A stretch of DNA of 64,000 nucleotides from Aquisphaera insulae (GCF_011064615.1 NZ_JAALJH010000030.1:1-64000), one strand, 5' to 3'; positions 1-8,472 are shown, counted from the stretch's first letter. The notes: generated by a model from the letters alone, not told the origin. Made by a program: numbers and translations.

Positions 1-126
1 GCGGGCGCGGAGCGATTCGGAGCCGATCGCGGGAGTTGCATGACCTCGGGATGGGATCACGATGCTGTGCGAAAACGAGCGGCCGAAGACCGCTCAGTCA
101 GCGTTTGAAGACCGACGGCCTCCCCT

Positions 127-251
127 GTTTTCCCAGTCTGCCCATTTTGGGTGCGTGGCCATCGATCCATGTTTTCCCAGTCTTTGGGTGCGTGGCCATC
201 GATCCATGTTTTCCCAGTCTGCCCATTTTGGGTGCGTGGCCATCGATCCAT
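127..251. repeat. Three direct repeats of 44/37/44 nt
   Basis: Copies lie at 127-170, 171-207 and 208-251. Each begins GTTTTCCCAGTCT and ends with the core GTGGCCATCGATCCAT. The middle copy lacks 7 nt. The copies are directly abutting with otherwise near-perfect identity, which points to recent tandem duplication. Confidence 0.9.
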
Positions 252-380
252 CGCGTGGCCATCGATCCATCGTGGCCATCGATCCATCGATCCCGTGGCC
301 ATCGATCCATCGTGGCCATCGATCCATCGATCCCGTGGCCATCGATCCACGTGGCCATCGATCCATGGCCATCGATCCAT
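155..380. repeat. Tandem array of a 16-nt core, about 10 copies
   Basis: The core GTGGCCATCGATCCAT occurs at 155, 192, 236, 255, 272, 295, 312, 335 (last base changed), 351 and, with a first-base change, 365. Spacing is 37, 44, 19, 17, 23, 17, 23, 16 and 14 nt, so the 17+23 pair forms a 40-nt higher-order unit that is repeated. Each core contains the palindrome ATCGAT. There are no unique spacers, so it is not a CRISPR array. Confidence 0.9.
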
Positions 381-383
381 GCG

Positions 384-479
384 GCCGGCGCCTGGCTCGG
401 CAGGAGCCTCGCCCTCCCGGGCTGGGAGCGGCTATTCTCCGGAAGGGAGGGCGAGGCTCCTGCCGAGCCAGGCGCCGGC
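384..479. repeat. Large perfect inverted repeat (35-bp arms)
   Basis: The arm 384-418 is the exact reverse complement of 445-479, separated by a 26-nt loop. As DNA or RNA it would form a very stable hairpin. It follows the tandem array by 3 bp. Its translation in one frame (GEAPAEP, GRSLALP words) resembles a word I recall from many planctomycete hypothetical ORFs, suggesting a dispersed palindromic element; that link is from memory and not tested. Confidence 0.9.
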
Positions 480-759
480 TGGCGATCGCGCCGGGGCCTG
501 GTTCCCGACCGCATCGCGGGCCACGTCAGGCGCAACAGAAACCGTCACGTCCAGGTCCCGACTGTGGGGCAGTCCATACTCAACTTTCATCGCGCCACCC
601 CCACCCGCCTCCGCCCCTTGAGCTGATTCGGGGCATCGAAGGCCAGGCACTCAAGGCAAGTCATCTCGAGGATCCGTAGGTGGGGCGCATTCGACGGCCT
701 CCCCAAATCCTCAATTCTGGGTGCGCGACCACTCGCATCCGATCCAGCGAACTCTCCAC

Positions 760-1368
760 TCAGTCGGCCTTGCGGCGCGGCAGCATGTCGGCAACGGCGA
801 TTTTCCCGACAGGGTCCCCGTCGAGTATCAGCTCCGCCACGTCGGACTCGGCGAGGACTTCGGGCGCCGAGCCGCGGCGGAACACCTCGAGCTGGCGGTC
901 TTGGACGTTGATGATCCAGTACTCGGGATAGCCCTCGGCCAGGAAGACCGCCGCCCGGCGGCGATCCTCGATAAATGAGCTGTCACCGACTTCCACGACC
1001 AGGGCGACGTCGGCGGGGCCCGGGTCGCGGACCTCGTAATCATCGACGGCACCCCGCGTCACGGACAGGTCCGGCTCCGGCAACCCCGCGGACGCCGGCA
1101 TCCGGACCGGCGCCTCGGGGGCCACATGCCATCCCGCGGGCAGGATTCGCTCGAGTGCCCGGCGTGTGTGATAGGATGACGCGCAGTGCCTTCGTCCCTT
1201 GGTTATCTTTCGGACGATCCTTCCCTCGAACAGCTCGATCGGCGCGTCTTCCTCGATCGCCCCCGAATCGATCCACCCCTCGTACTCTGCCAGGCTGATC
1301 CGGCCCGGCGGGGCCGCGGTGAGGGGCGAGGAGGAAGGGATGGGCTGGCCGGTCGTCGTCGTGGACAT
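760..1368 (-). CDS. Uma2 family endonuclease-like protein (DUF820)
   Basis: This 202-residue protein has the Uma2/DUF820 pattern of the PD-(D/E)XK nuclease superfamily: LAEYEGW near the N-terminus, an ELFEGRIV segment, a PEPDLSV segment, then VALVVEVGDSS with the acidic and E-V residues expected of the active site, and an EYWIINVQDRQLEVF strand pair. Planctomycetes carry many paralogues; their substrate is unknown and some may be restriction- or mobile-element-associated. The start at 1368 was chosen because the first conserved block follows soon after; the frame is open further upstream but that extension is low-complexity. The first codons include a G-rich 22-nt word also found at 5690-5711. 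No nuclease partner gene is adjacent; it is convergent with nothing and divergent from ribBA. Confidence 0.8.
   Translation of the reverse strand: MSTTTTGQPIPSSSPLTAAPPGRISLAEYEGWIDSGAIEEDAPIELFEGRIVRKITKGRRHCASSYHTRRALERILPAGWHVAPEAPVRMPASAGLPEPDLSVTRGAVDDYEVRDPGPADVALVVEVGDSSFIEDRRRAAVFLAEGYPEYWIINVQDRQLEVFRRGSAPEVLAESDVAELILDGDPVGKIAVADMLPRRKAD
1319..1340. repeat. 22-nt G-rich repeat, copy 1 (inside the Uma2 gene)
   Basis: The 22 bases starting GTGAGGGGCGAGGAGG are identical to 5690-5711, which lies in an intergenic hairpin. Here the word falls in the weakly conserved N-terminal coding part of the Uma2 gene (residues IPSSSPLTA region). Confidence 0.75.
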
Positions 1369-1919
1369 CAGGCACCGCCTCTCATCGAGGGACGAGGACG
1401 AGAGGAGGAGGCCGGAGACTCCTCGACCAGGCCGCGGATGATGGCCGCGCTGAGCGGGTCCAGCTTCAAGGGCCGGAACCGCAGGGGGCGATGCCATTCC
1501 GGCGTCCGCCCTCGTCGTACCGCCTTTCCTGCGGTCCATGTGGCCGTCACGGGCTTACCCTCCGCCGAACGCTCGCGGGAGGTCACGGGCTCTCCACGCG
1601 TCACGGTGTCCACGCGGATGATACCACGGCATGCTCACGCTCGACACGAAGACCCTCGCGGGACAGGACCCAGCAGGGCCGTCTTTGCGGCGTCAAGGAC
1701 CAAGGAAGTATCCCGAGTGGTGAGCGGAATCTTACGCCTTGACGTCGGTGTAGTATGGACGCGATCCGGGGTGGATTCATGCATGCTGTGGTCTCTTCCG
1801 GCCCGGCCTGCGATCGGGGTTCACTCCTCCTGTACAATCTGATGACTCGACGGCCGACGCCAGGTGGGGAATCAGCCCCGACCCGGGCCGTTCGAGGAGC
1901 CGACAGAGAGGCCGGGGAG
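1369..1919. other. Intergenic region between divergent Uma2 and ribBA
   Basis: About 550 bp with no convincing gene. I looked for an FMN riboswitch ahead of ribBA (conserved AGGG...GGTGAAATTCC blocks) and did not find one. A TACAAT box lies at 1833-1838. Confidence 0.5.
1833..1838 (+). promoter_or_regulatory. Possible -10 element for ribBA
   Basis: TACAAT (5 of 6 to the sigma-70 consensus) lies about 80 nt before the ribBA start. No good -35 hexamer is seen at 16-18 nt upstream, so this is weak. Confidence 0.2.
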
Positions 1920-3212
1920 ATGACGGACGAGCTTTCGAAGATCGAGGAGGCGATCTCCGCCCTGAAGGAAGGGCGGGTGATCATCGTCGTGGATGACGCG
2001 GACCGCGAGAACGAGGGGGATTTCGTCGTGGCCGCGGAGAAGGTCACGCCGGAGATCATCGCGTTCATGATCGCGGAGGGGCGCGGGCAGGTCTGCATGC
2101 CGATCCTGCCGGAGGTGGCGGAACGGCTCCGGCTGCCGATGATGGTGGATCACAACACGGCCCTGCACAAGACGTCGTACACCGTGCCCGTCGATCACGT
2201 CAGCAGCGGCACCGGCATCAGCGCGGAGGCACGCGCGATCACGGTCCGGGCGATCGTCGACCCGGCCACGAAGCCCGGCGACCTCTCGCGGCCCGGTCAC
2301 ATGTTCCCGCTGGTGGCCAAGGAAGGGGGCGTGCTCCGTCGCGCGGGGCACACCGAGGCGGCCGTCGACCTCGCCCGGCTGGCGGGCCTGACGCCCGCGG
2401 CCGTCATCTGCGAGATCACCGACGGCATCCGGATGGCGGGCCGGGAGAAGCTCCGGGAGATCGCCCGGGCGCACGACCTGCCGATCGTCTCGATCGAGTC
2501 TCTGATCAAGTACCGTCGGCTCCGCGAGAAGCTCGTCACCCGGGCCACCGAGGCGGACCTGCCCACCCGCTACGGCCCCGGCCGGATCATCGCCTACACG
2601 GTCCAGCACGAGCCCGGCAACGAGCCGGTCGCCATCGTCATGGGCGATCTCGCCTCGGCCGAGGCCCCCCTGGTCCGGCTGCATTCCTCGTGCTTCACCG
2701 GCGACCTGCTCGACTCGCTCCGCTGCGATTGCGGCGACCAGCTCCACATGGCGCTCGCCATGATCGCCGACGAGGGGGCCGGCGCGCTCATCTACCTGCC
2801 TCAGGAGGGGCGCGGCATCGGCCTGATCGAGAAGATCCGGGCCTACAACCTCCAGGACGGCGGCATGGACACCGTCCAGGCGAACCTCGCCCTGGGCCAC
2901 CGGGCGGACCTCCGCGACTATGGCATCGGCCTCCAGATCCTCAAGGACCTGGGCCTGACGAAGGTCCGCCTGCTGACGAATAATCCGAAGAAGACCGACG
3001 CTTTCGTGTATTATGGTTACGACCTGACCGTCGTCGATCAGGTCCCCATCATCGCGCCGGTCGTCGCCGAGCGTCAGAAGTACCTCGATGCCAAGCGCGA
3101 CAAGATGGGCCATCTCCTCCCGCCGCGTCCCTGCTGCGGCGAGGGGGCCGCGTCCTGCTCGTCATCCGCCGAGGCACCGAATGGCTCGATCCAGGGCTTG
3201 CGGGCGGACTGA
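1920..3212 (+). CDS. ribBA: Bifunctional 3,4-DHBP synthase / GTP cyclohydrolase II
   Basis: This 430-residue cytosolic enzyme makes both precursors of riboflavin: 3,4-dihydroxy-2-butanone 4-phosphate from ribulose 5-phosphate, and the pyrimidine precursor from GTP. The N-terminal RibB domain carries DDADRENEGD (about residues 25-34), GTGISAEAR and RPGHMFPL, with the HTEA motif. The C-terminal RibA domain (from about 205) has the zinc-binding cysteines C258, C269 and C271 and the EGRGIGL motif. Length matches the family. The start at 1920 is preceded by GGGGAG and fits the usual N-terminus; the frame is open further upstream without family similarity. Other rib genes are not in the window. It is followed 64 bp downstream by a small membrane protein gene. 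Both active sites look intact. Confidence 0.96.
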   Translation: MTDELSKIEEAISALKEGRVIIVVDDADRENEGDFVVAAEKVTPEIIAFMIAEGRGQVCMPILPEVAERLRLPMMVDHNTALHKTSYTVPVDHVSSGTGISAEARAITVRAIVDPATKPGDLSRPGHMFPLVAKEGGVLRRAGHTEAAVDLARLAGLTPAAVICEITDGIRMAGREKLREIARAHDLPIVSIESLIKYRRLREKLVTRATEADLPTRYGPGRIIAYTVQHEPGNEPVAIVMGDLASAEAPLVRLHSSCFTGDLLDSLRCDCGDQLHMALAMIADEGAGALIYLPQEGRGIGLIEKIRAYNLQDGGMDTVQANLALGHRADLRDYGIGLQILKDLGLTKVRLLTNNPKKTDAFVYYGYDLTVVDQVPIIAPVVAERQKYLDAKRDKMGHLLPPRPCCGEGAASCSSSAEAPNGSIQGLRAD

Positions 3213-3276
3213 GCCGGGCCGCGACGTCCGCGACCGCTCATGACCACTCGTCACCCTGTTCCTCCAAGGTCCTCCC

Positions 3277-3522
3277 ATGCAACTGATCTGGTTCATCCTC
3301 ATCGGCATCGCCGCCGGCTGGCTCGCCGGGCAGATCATGAAGACCGACAACAAGGGGGTCGTCGGCGACCTCATCATCGGGGTGGTCGGCGCGATCCTCG
3401 GCGGGTTCCTGATCGGCCTCCTCGGGTTCTCGGCCAGCGGGTTGCTCGGCAGCCTGATCACGGCGACGCTCGGGGCGGTCGTGCTGATTGCAGGGCTTCG
3501 GCAGCTCAAGAAGCGGCGGTGA
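3277..3522 (+). CDS. GlsB/YeaQ/YmgE family membrane protein
   Basis: An 81-residue hydrophobic protein with the pattern of the transglycosylase-associated family: an opening LIWFILIGIAAGWLAGQI helix, a GVVGDLIIGVVGAILGG glycine-rich helix and a third helix before a basic RQLKKRR tail. Members are inner-membrane proteins often induced by stress, with no proven enzymatic role despite the family name. The size is typical (about 80-90 residues). It sits in the same direction between ribBA and the VOC gene; spacing of over 60 bp on both sides does not prove co-transcription. Confidence 0.88.
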   Translation: MQLIWFILIGIAAGWLAGQIMKTDNKGVVGDLIIGVVGAILGGFLIGLLGFSASGLLGSLITATLGAVVLIAGLRQLKKRR

Positions 3523-3637
3523 TTCGCCGCCACGATGTCGAAACGTGGTCCCCCCGCTCGACCAGGTGCGGCGCAACCCGGCGGATCGGCCGCCGGGAGC
3601 CCACGGCGGACGGATGCAGAGCCATGGGGGACCTCGG

Positions 3638-4066
3638 ATGACCGGAACGACGATCACGCCCTATCTGTTCTTCGGCGGCCGTTGCGACGAGGCCATTGCG
3701 TTCTACGGCAAGGCTCTTGGCGCCACGGTCGAGTTCCTCATGCGATTCGAGGAAAGTCCGGACCCGACCCCGGAAGGGATGCTGCAGGCGGGCTTCGAGA
3801 AGAAAGTCATGCACGCGACCGTCGTGGTGAAGGGCGTACGGCTGATGATGGCCGACGGCTGCAACGACGGAGCCAACTCCGATGGGTTCCACCTGGCGCT
3901 CTCCGTCCCGACCGAGGCGGAGGCCCGCGAGGCGTTCGATGGCCTGACCGACGGCGGCCGCGTGCTCATGGCGCTGACGAAGACCTTCTGGTCGCCCTGC
4001 TTCGGGATGCTCAAGGACCAATTCGGGATCGAGTGGATGGTCATGGTCCCCGGCGAGTCGAGCTGA
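3638..4066 (+). CDS. VOC/PhnB-like glyoxalase-fold protein
   Basis: A 142-residue single-domain protein of the vicinal oxygen chelate superfamily, PhnB-like branch: PYLFFGGRCDEAIAFYGKAL opens the first beta-alpha-beta unit, and the second half has FHLALSVPTEAEAREAF and FWSPCFGMLKDQFGIEW. PhnB-type members usually lack a proven enzymatic activity; glyoxalase I activity should not be assumed. The start at 3638 is supported by the GGGGGAC stretch upstream and by the family N-terminus, which begins just before TPYL. The open frame to 3488 overlaps the preceding gene and is non-conserved. Confidence 0.85.
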   Translation: MTGTTITPYLFFGGRCDEAIAFYGKALGATVEFLMRFEESPDPTPEGMLQAGFEKKVMHATVVVKGVRLMMADGCNDGANSDGFHLALSVPTEAEAREAFDGLTDGGRVLMALTKTFWSPCFGMLKDQFGIEWMVMVPGESS

Positions 4067-4170
4067 CGAGCCCGGGCCGTCGATCCGCCCGCCGGGCCGT
4101 CGATCCGAGGTGCCCCGAGGTCCGGGCCAGCCCATATCCGCCTCGCTCGACGAGCAACCCGCTCCGCGTC

Positions 4171-4176
4171 TACAAT
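4171..4176 (+). promoter_or_regulatory. Possible -10 element for the thioredoxin-fusion gene
   Basis: TACAAT lies about 97 nt before the start at 4273 in a 206-bp gap. No matching -35 is obvious. The same hexamer lies ahead of ribBA. Confidence 0.2.
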
Positions 4177-4272
4177 GATCGTGCCGCCGGCCGCTCCGGC
4201 GCGCACGGTCGGGCGAGCAGTCGGCTCAGGGCCCGGTCGCGGGTCCTCAGCTCTTGCTGGAAGGTTGCGCTC

Positions 4273-5676
4273 ATGTCGCTCTCGCCCCATAACCCGGTCG
4301 CCAGCCGCAAGGGCCTGGTCGCGATCACCGGCACCCTGGCCCTCGCGGCCGGCCTCGTCTTCCCGCAAGATTCGCTCCGGGCCCAGCCCCCCGGCGTCGA
4401 GCCGAAGGCGAAGGCGGCGGCGGGCCAGAAACCGGCCGATCCCAAAGCGAAGGCCCTCCTCGAAGAGGTGGGCAGGGCCTACAAGGCGCTGGGCTCGTAT
4501 GCGGACGAGGGGCAGTTCACGGTCTCCATGACCATCGGCGAGAAGGTCAACAAGCAGACGCTCCCGCTCAAGCTGGCCTTCGTCCGCCCCAACAAGCTGG
4601 ACCTGGACGCCGGGCCCGTGCACCTGGTCAGCGACGGCAAGACCATGACCACGGCCGTCGTTCCGCTCAAGAAGTACACGACGGTCGATGCCCCGGAGGC
4701 GATCAATTTCGAGACGTTTCGCCAGGGGCCGACCGGGGCCATCCTCTTCGGCGGCATCACCGGCGCGCCGATGTTCGTGCTGCTCAACATGCTGACCTCG
4801 GCCGATCCGGTCGCGTCCCTCGACCAGCTCGGCGGGTCGCTCCAGCTCGCGCCGGCGAATCCGAAGTCGCCGGGGCCCGTCGTCGTCATCGATCAGCAGG
4901 AGGGCCCGGACCTGAAGCTGGTCATCGACCCCGCCACGAAGCTGCTCACGCGGATTGACTTCGACGTCGATCCGAGTGCCCTGGCGAAGAGCGCCCCGGC
5001 GGGCCAGAAGGTCACGATCGAGCAATTCGGCTGGATCGCCGGCAAGGTGAAGGCCGACGCGAAGGACCTCAAGTTCGCCCTCGATATCCCCAAGGACTAC
5101 TCGAAGGTCAAGGACCTGATGGAGCGGCAGGGGGGCGAGGAGGAGCCGAAGTTCGCCGCGAGTGCGAAGATCGGTAGCCCCGCGCCGGACTTCACGCTCA
5201 CCGTGCTCGATGGCGCCGGCAAGACGAAGACCGTGACCAAGGCCGAGCTCGCGGGCAAGGTGGTGGTGATCGATTTCTGGGCCACCTGGTGCCCCCCCTG
5301 CATGGCCGAGCTGCCGGAGATCCAGAAGCTGATCGAGGCCCTCGCCAAGGAGAAGAAGAACGTCGCCGTCGTCGCGCTCAGCGCGGACTCGGAGCCGTCC
5401 GAGCTGAGCGAGGTCCGGAAGCTCGTCGAGAAGACCCTGGCCGAGAAGAAGATCGACCTCACCGGCACTCCGGTCGGCCAGATCGCCCTCGATCCCAGCG
5501 GGACGATCGCCAAGGCGTTCGAGGTCGAGGCCTTCCCCACGCTCGCGGTCCTGGACGAGAAGGGGATCGTTCAATCCGTCCACGTCGGCTTCGCCCCGGA
5601 CATCCGCCAAAAGCTGACCGAGGAGATCGAATCCCTCCTCGCCGGCAAGCCGCTCGCCCCGAAAAAGGGCAAGTAA
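4273..5676 (+). CDS. Secreted DUF2092-thioredoxin (TlpA/ResA-like) fusion protein
   Basis: This 467-residue protein begins with a basic stretch and a hydrophobic signal segment (GLVAITGTLALAAGLVF). Residues about 55-290 match the DUF2092 pattern, a LolA-like periplasmic fold (YKALGSYADEGQF, LAFVRPNKLDLD, VSDGKTM). From about 300 a redoxin domain follows with GSPAPDFTL, VVVIDFWATWCPPC and the redox pair C340/C343. A WCPPC motif is typical of TlpA/ResA-like thiol reductants acting outside the cytoplasm, for example in disulfide reduction during cytochrome maturation. No cytochrome biogenesis gene lies nearby. The frame is open to 3535, but the signal peptide and a start at 4273 argue for the shorter product. 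DUF2092-thioredoxin fusions are, as far as I recall, common in planctomycetes. Confidence 0.88.
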   Translation: MSLSPHNPVASRKGLVAITGTLALAAGLVFPQDSLRAQPPGVEPKAKAAAGQKPADPKAKALLEEVGRAYKALGSYADEGQFTVSMTIGEKVNKQTLPLKLAFVRPNKLDLDAGPVHLVSDGKTMTTAVVPLKKYTTVDAPEAINFETFRQGPTGAILFGGITGAPMFVLLNMLTSADPVASLDQLGGSLQLAPANPKSPGPVVVIDQQEGPDLKLVIDPATKLLTRIDFDVDPSALAKSAPAGQKVTIEQFGWIAGKVKADAKDLKFALDIPKDYSKVKDLMERQGGEEEPKFAASAKIGSPAPDFTLTVLDGAGKTKTVTKAELAGKVVVIDFWATWCPPCMAELPEIQKLIEALAKEKKNVAVVALSADSEPSELSEVRKLVEKTLAEKKIDLTGTPVGQIALDPSGTIAKAFEVEAFPTLAVLDEKGIVQSVHVGFAPDIRQKLTEEIESLLAGKPLAPKKGK

Positions 5677-5840
5677 ATAGGGGCGAGGGGTGAGGGGCGA
5701 GGAGGAAGGGACGGGGAGACTGAGATCGGTTGACAGGGCTTGGGACGGGAGTGGGGCGATCGATGGAACCGGCCAGGCTTCGTCGTTCCCCCCCGTCCTC
5801 CTCGCCCCTCGCCCCTCGCCCCTCGCCCCTCGTCCCTATT
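5677..5840. repeat. Imperfect G-rich/C-rich inverted repeat between convergent genes
   Basis: The left arm (about 5677-5716) is runs of GGGGCGAG and GGAGGAAGGGACGGGG; the right arm (about 5787-5840) is its near-complement, with four CCCCTCG units. The arms flank about 70 bp. The element fills the gap between two convergent genes and could act as a bidirectional terminator or form a stable hairpin. The arms differ in copy number of the CCCCTCG unit, which suggests slippage. Confidence 0.75.
5690..5711. repeat. 22-nt G-rich repeat, copy 2
   Basis: Identical to 1319-1340. It forms part of the left arm of the inverted repeat at 5677-5840. Confidence 0.75.
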
Positions 5841-8199
5841 CCGAGGGCCGCGGCAGGGTCGGGATGTCGAAGTCGGAGGTGAAGACCAGCATCGTGGCGC
5901 CTCCCTTTGACGGCCGCACCGTGCCGGAGAGGAGTCGCATGGCGAGCGGGTCGCCGTGGGGGGAGTTCAGGTTGTAGATCTCGCTGGCGGACCAGTCGTA
6001 ATCGATGATCCGGATCGTGATCGGGTCGCCCAGCTTCCAGACGATCGGCCGCGGGAAGGTGTAATCCCAGATCGGTCGGTGCGAGTCGCGGATCACCGAG
6101 GAGGGACCGTAGGTCACGCCGCCCACGTCCAGGACGACGCCCAGGTCGGGCGCCCCGCCCGAGAAATACTTGCCCACGGTCGGCTCGACCTCGCCGCGGC
6201 GGAGCGTGACCCGATACTCGCCGGGGATCGAGATTTTGTCCCACCACTCCAGGTAGGACTTCGCGTCCGCGACGTACTGGCCGTCGGGGTGATCGCGGAC
6301 GTAATCCCGGAGCCGGCGGGCGATCTCGGCGACGTCGTCGGGGTGGGCCGCGGCGTGGTCATAAGCCTGGCGGTAGGCGTGGCCGTCCCACTCGCGGAGG
6401 ATCCGGTCCCGGGCCTCCATCGCCTCGCCCAGGTAGAGGCCGCCGGCCTGGTGGGATTTCAGGTAGTCCTGGAACCGCTCGATGCGCGTCGCGAAGTTCG
6501 TCGGGTAGCGGCGGGAGTAGTCCCGGGCGCGCTCGATGTCGCGCTCGTCGAGCTTCTTGACGTAGCCGTCGAGCTTCGCTTGAACTTCGCCCTGATAGCT
6601 GCTGTCGGGGTGGTCCGCCAGGAACTGGCGGGCCTTCTCGATCAGGTCCGGGAATGAGGCGTTGGGGAGCGATTCGGAGCGGGCCAGGTCGTCCACCAGC
6701 CGCCGCTCGACGGCCGTCCGCCGCGCGGCCACCTGGTCCTTGAGCGTCTTCGCCAGCTCCATGACCTCGGCGCGGTGCGCGGTGTCGGGGAACTCGCGGA
6801 GGAAGGCGTCGAGCTCGGCGAGCGGACCCTCGGGCTCGTCGATGGCCGCGAGCGAGAGGGCCCCGGCACGGACGTCCTTCCAGCGGACCTCGTGCCTGGA
6901 CTGCTCGCGCGCCTCCTCGACCTTGCGGATCGCAGGCGCGAGCTGCGGCGCCTGCTCCTTGATCCCCTCGAGGTGCCGCTCCAGGTCGGCCGGCGCGGTG
7001 CCGACGGCCACCTGGGTGTCGGCCGCCTTGACGGCCCATTCCGCCTTCCGCAGCTCCGCCTGGCGGGCCAGCGCGGGGAAGAAGAACGGCAAGGACGGAT
7101 GGGCCGCCACGAGCTCGGTCCAGCGGCGGGCGATCGACGGCGGGGAGTTCCCGGCCTGGCGCTCGAACGCCTCGGCGCGGCGATAGCCCCAGAAGTCATA
7201 GCCGGCCGCGACCAGGACGATCCCCGCGACGATGGCGGCGATTCGGAGGAGTCGGCCCCGGCCGCGGCGCTTCGAGAGACCCTTGAGCCGGCCGCGGAAC
7301 TCGTACGATCGGTTCGACCGCGGATATCGCCGCTCATAGGCCGCGACGCAGCGCTCGAGCCGAGGCACGTCCTTCGGGGCGATCTCCCAGAGCCATTCCA
7401 TCTGGGCGCGGTCGCGTTCCTCGATGCGTTCGGCCAGCCAGGCGAGCGGCCCTTCCAGGCCCATCGGCCGGAGCAGCGCTGGGGGCCGGTTCCCCGTCGA
7501 GCCCGGCCCGTAGGCACTCACGGCGAAGATCGCGCTGTCCGGTGCGTGCTGCCGGAGCGCGTGGCGGGTCATCCCGTACCGCTCGTCGACGATCCGCTCG
7601 ACGAACGGGCCGGCGAGGGCAGGGGCCTCGTCCGTGTCGCGGCCGTCGACCTCCTCGGCGATCACGCGGTCGAACTTGGTCAGGAGCAGGGCCACCGGCC
7701 GATCGGTGCTGAGGTCCTCCGAGCGCTCGATGTAGCGCTCCAGGAGGTTCTCCACCTCCTGCTGGCGTCGCCTTCGTTCCGCCGGGCTGGCGGAGCCCTC
7801 GGGATCGAGGCAGAAGAGCACGGCGTCGCAGCCCGCGAAGAACTCCTGGATCGGCTCGTCGGAGCCGAGGGTGACGTGCTCGCCCTGGTAGTCCTTGACG
7901 ACGATGTCGAATCGGGCCGGCCCGTGATAGAGCCTCAGGTGCAGCTCGGTCTCGGCGAGCGTCCCGGCCATCGGCTGCCCGGACTCGATCTGGGCGATCT
8001 TCTCCGCGAGGTACTCCGCGCTCTGGGCGTCCGCCGCCGCCAGCCGGACGCCCGGCACATTCCCGCCGGCCGCCTCGCGATAGAGCATCGCCAGCAGCGT
8101 GGTCTTGCCCACGTTGCGGTGCCCGAAGAGCGCGATCTTCTTCGGTCCCGTCAGGCGGGCCTCAAGGGCATCCAGGCGTGTCTTCTCCGGCTCCGTCAT
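5836..8199 (-). CDS. Membrane-anchored GTPase with C2-like C-terminus
   Basis: A 787-residue protein. Residues about 20-250 form a GTPase domain: P-loop GHRNVGKTT (26-34), a DYQGEH segment where G3 (DxxG) is expected, and TKFD (about 178-181) as the G4 motif. One strong transmembrane helix (RIAAIVAGIVLVAAGYDFW) lies near 316-336. The next ~300 residues are charged, helical and repeat-like (several D-x-A-x-R-x-Y-P-like words). The last ~130 residues (GVVLDVGG, YGPSSVIRDSHRPIWDYTF, TIRIIDYDW) read like a C2 beta-sandwich. So a cytosolic GTPase switch is tied through the membrane to a helical and C2-like part. I know no named family with this order. Two unknown exported proteins lie upstream on the same strand. 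Confidence 0.75.
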   Translation of the reverse strand: MTEPEKTRLDALEARLTGPKKIALFGHRNVGKTTLLAMLYREAAGGNVPGVRLAAADAQSAEYLAEKIAQIESGQPMAGTLAETELHLRLYHGPARFDIVVKDYQGEHVTLGSDEPIQEFFAGCDAVLFCLDPEGSASPAERRRRQQEVENLLERYIERSEDLSTDRPVALLLTKFDRVIAEEVDGRDTDEAPALAGPFVERIVDERYGMTRHALRQHAPDSAIFAVSAYGPGSTGNRPPALLRPMGLEGPLAWLAERIEERDRAQMEWLWEIAPKDVPRLERCVAAYERRYPRSNRSYEFRGRLKGLSKRRGRGRLLRIAAIVAGIVLVAAGYDFWGYRRAEAFERQAGNSPPSIARRWTELVAAHPSLPFFFPALARQAELRKAEWAVKAADTQVAVGTAPADLERHLEGIKEQAPQLAPAIRKVEEAREQSRHEVRWKDVRAGALSLAAIDEPEGPLAELDAFLREFPDTAHRAEVMELAKTLKDQVAARRTAVERRLVDDLARSESLPNASFPDLIEKARQFLADHPDSSYQGEVQAKLDGYVKKLDERDIERARDYSRRYPTNFATRIERFQDYLKSHQAGGLYLGEAMEARDRILREWDGHAYRQAYDHAAAHPDDVAEIARRLRDYVRDHPDGQYVADAKSYLEWWDKISIPGEYRVTLRRGEVEPTVGKYFSGGAPDLGVVLDVGGVTYGPSSVIRDSHRPIWDYTFPRPIVWKLGDPITIRIIDYDWSASEIYNLNSPHGDPLAMRLLSGTVRPSKGGATMLVFTSDFDIPTLPRPSE

Positions 8200-8472
8200 C
8201 GTCCGACCGGCCCCAGGGGGCTATACGGAAGTCCCTTCCCGTTACGATATGTCTCGCCGATTGGTGCGTCGACCTGGATGTGAGGTCGCGCCGACCGTCG
8301 AGTTCGGCGCGGCGCATCGTTCAAGGATTCGGCAGTGTGGCAATCGCGTCGAGAGCATTTCTTGCTGTTAGGAAGTTCTTTTGACACCCGCTTTCTCGAG
8401 ATCGCAACCCGCGGCCATGCCCATCAAGACGTTGATTTCAGAAGAGACAAGGCATTCGCAATTGAGTACGGC

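Larger units (their letters stand above)
1..759. other. Non-coding region with repeats, left end of window
   Basis: No convincing gene is seen here. All reading frames stay open across 130-480 only because the repeats contain no stop codons; the translations are repeats of short words such as WPSIH and RGHRS. The region holds a tandem repeat array, a long perfect inverted repeat and then about 280 bp of unremarkable GC-rich sequence up to the end of the Uma2 gene. Confidence 0.7.

Noticed and set aside
127-380. Possible CRISPR array
   Set aside because: The repeats abut or differ by irregular short gaps, and there are no unique spacers of uniform size.
36-679. Several overlapping open frames on both strands across the left-end repeats
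   Set aside because: They arise because the repeat has no stop codon; the translations are repeated short words, with no homologue-like composition or ribosome binding site.
1740-1920. FMN riboswitch upstream of ribBA
   Set aside because: The conserved RFN blocks are absent.
3535-4272. Upstream extension of the DUF2092-thioredoxin gene
   Set aside because: It overlaps the VOC gene in another frame and precedes a clear signal peptide at 4273.
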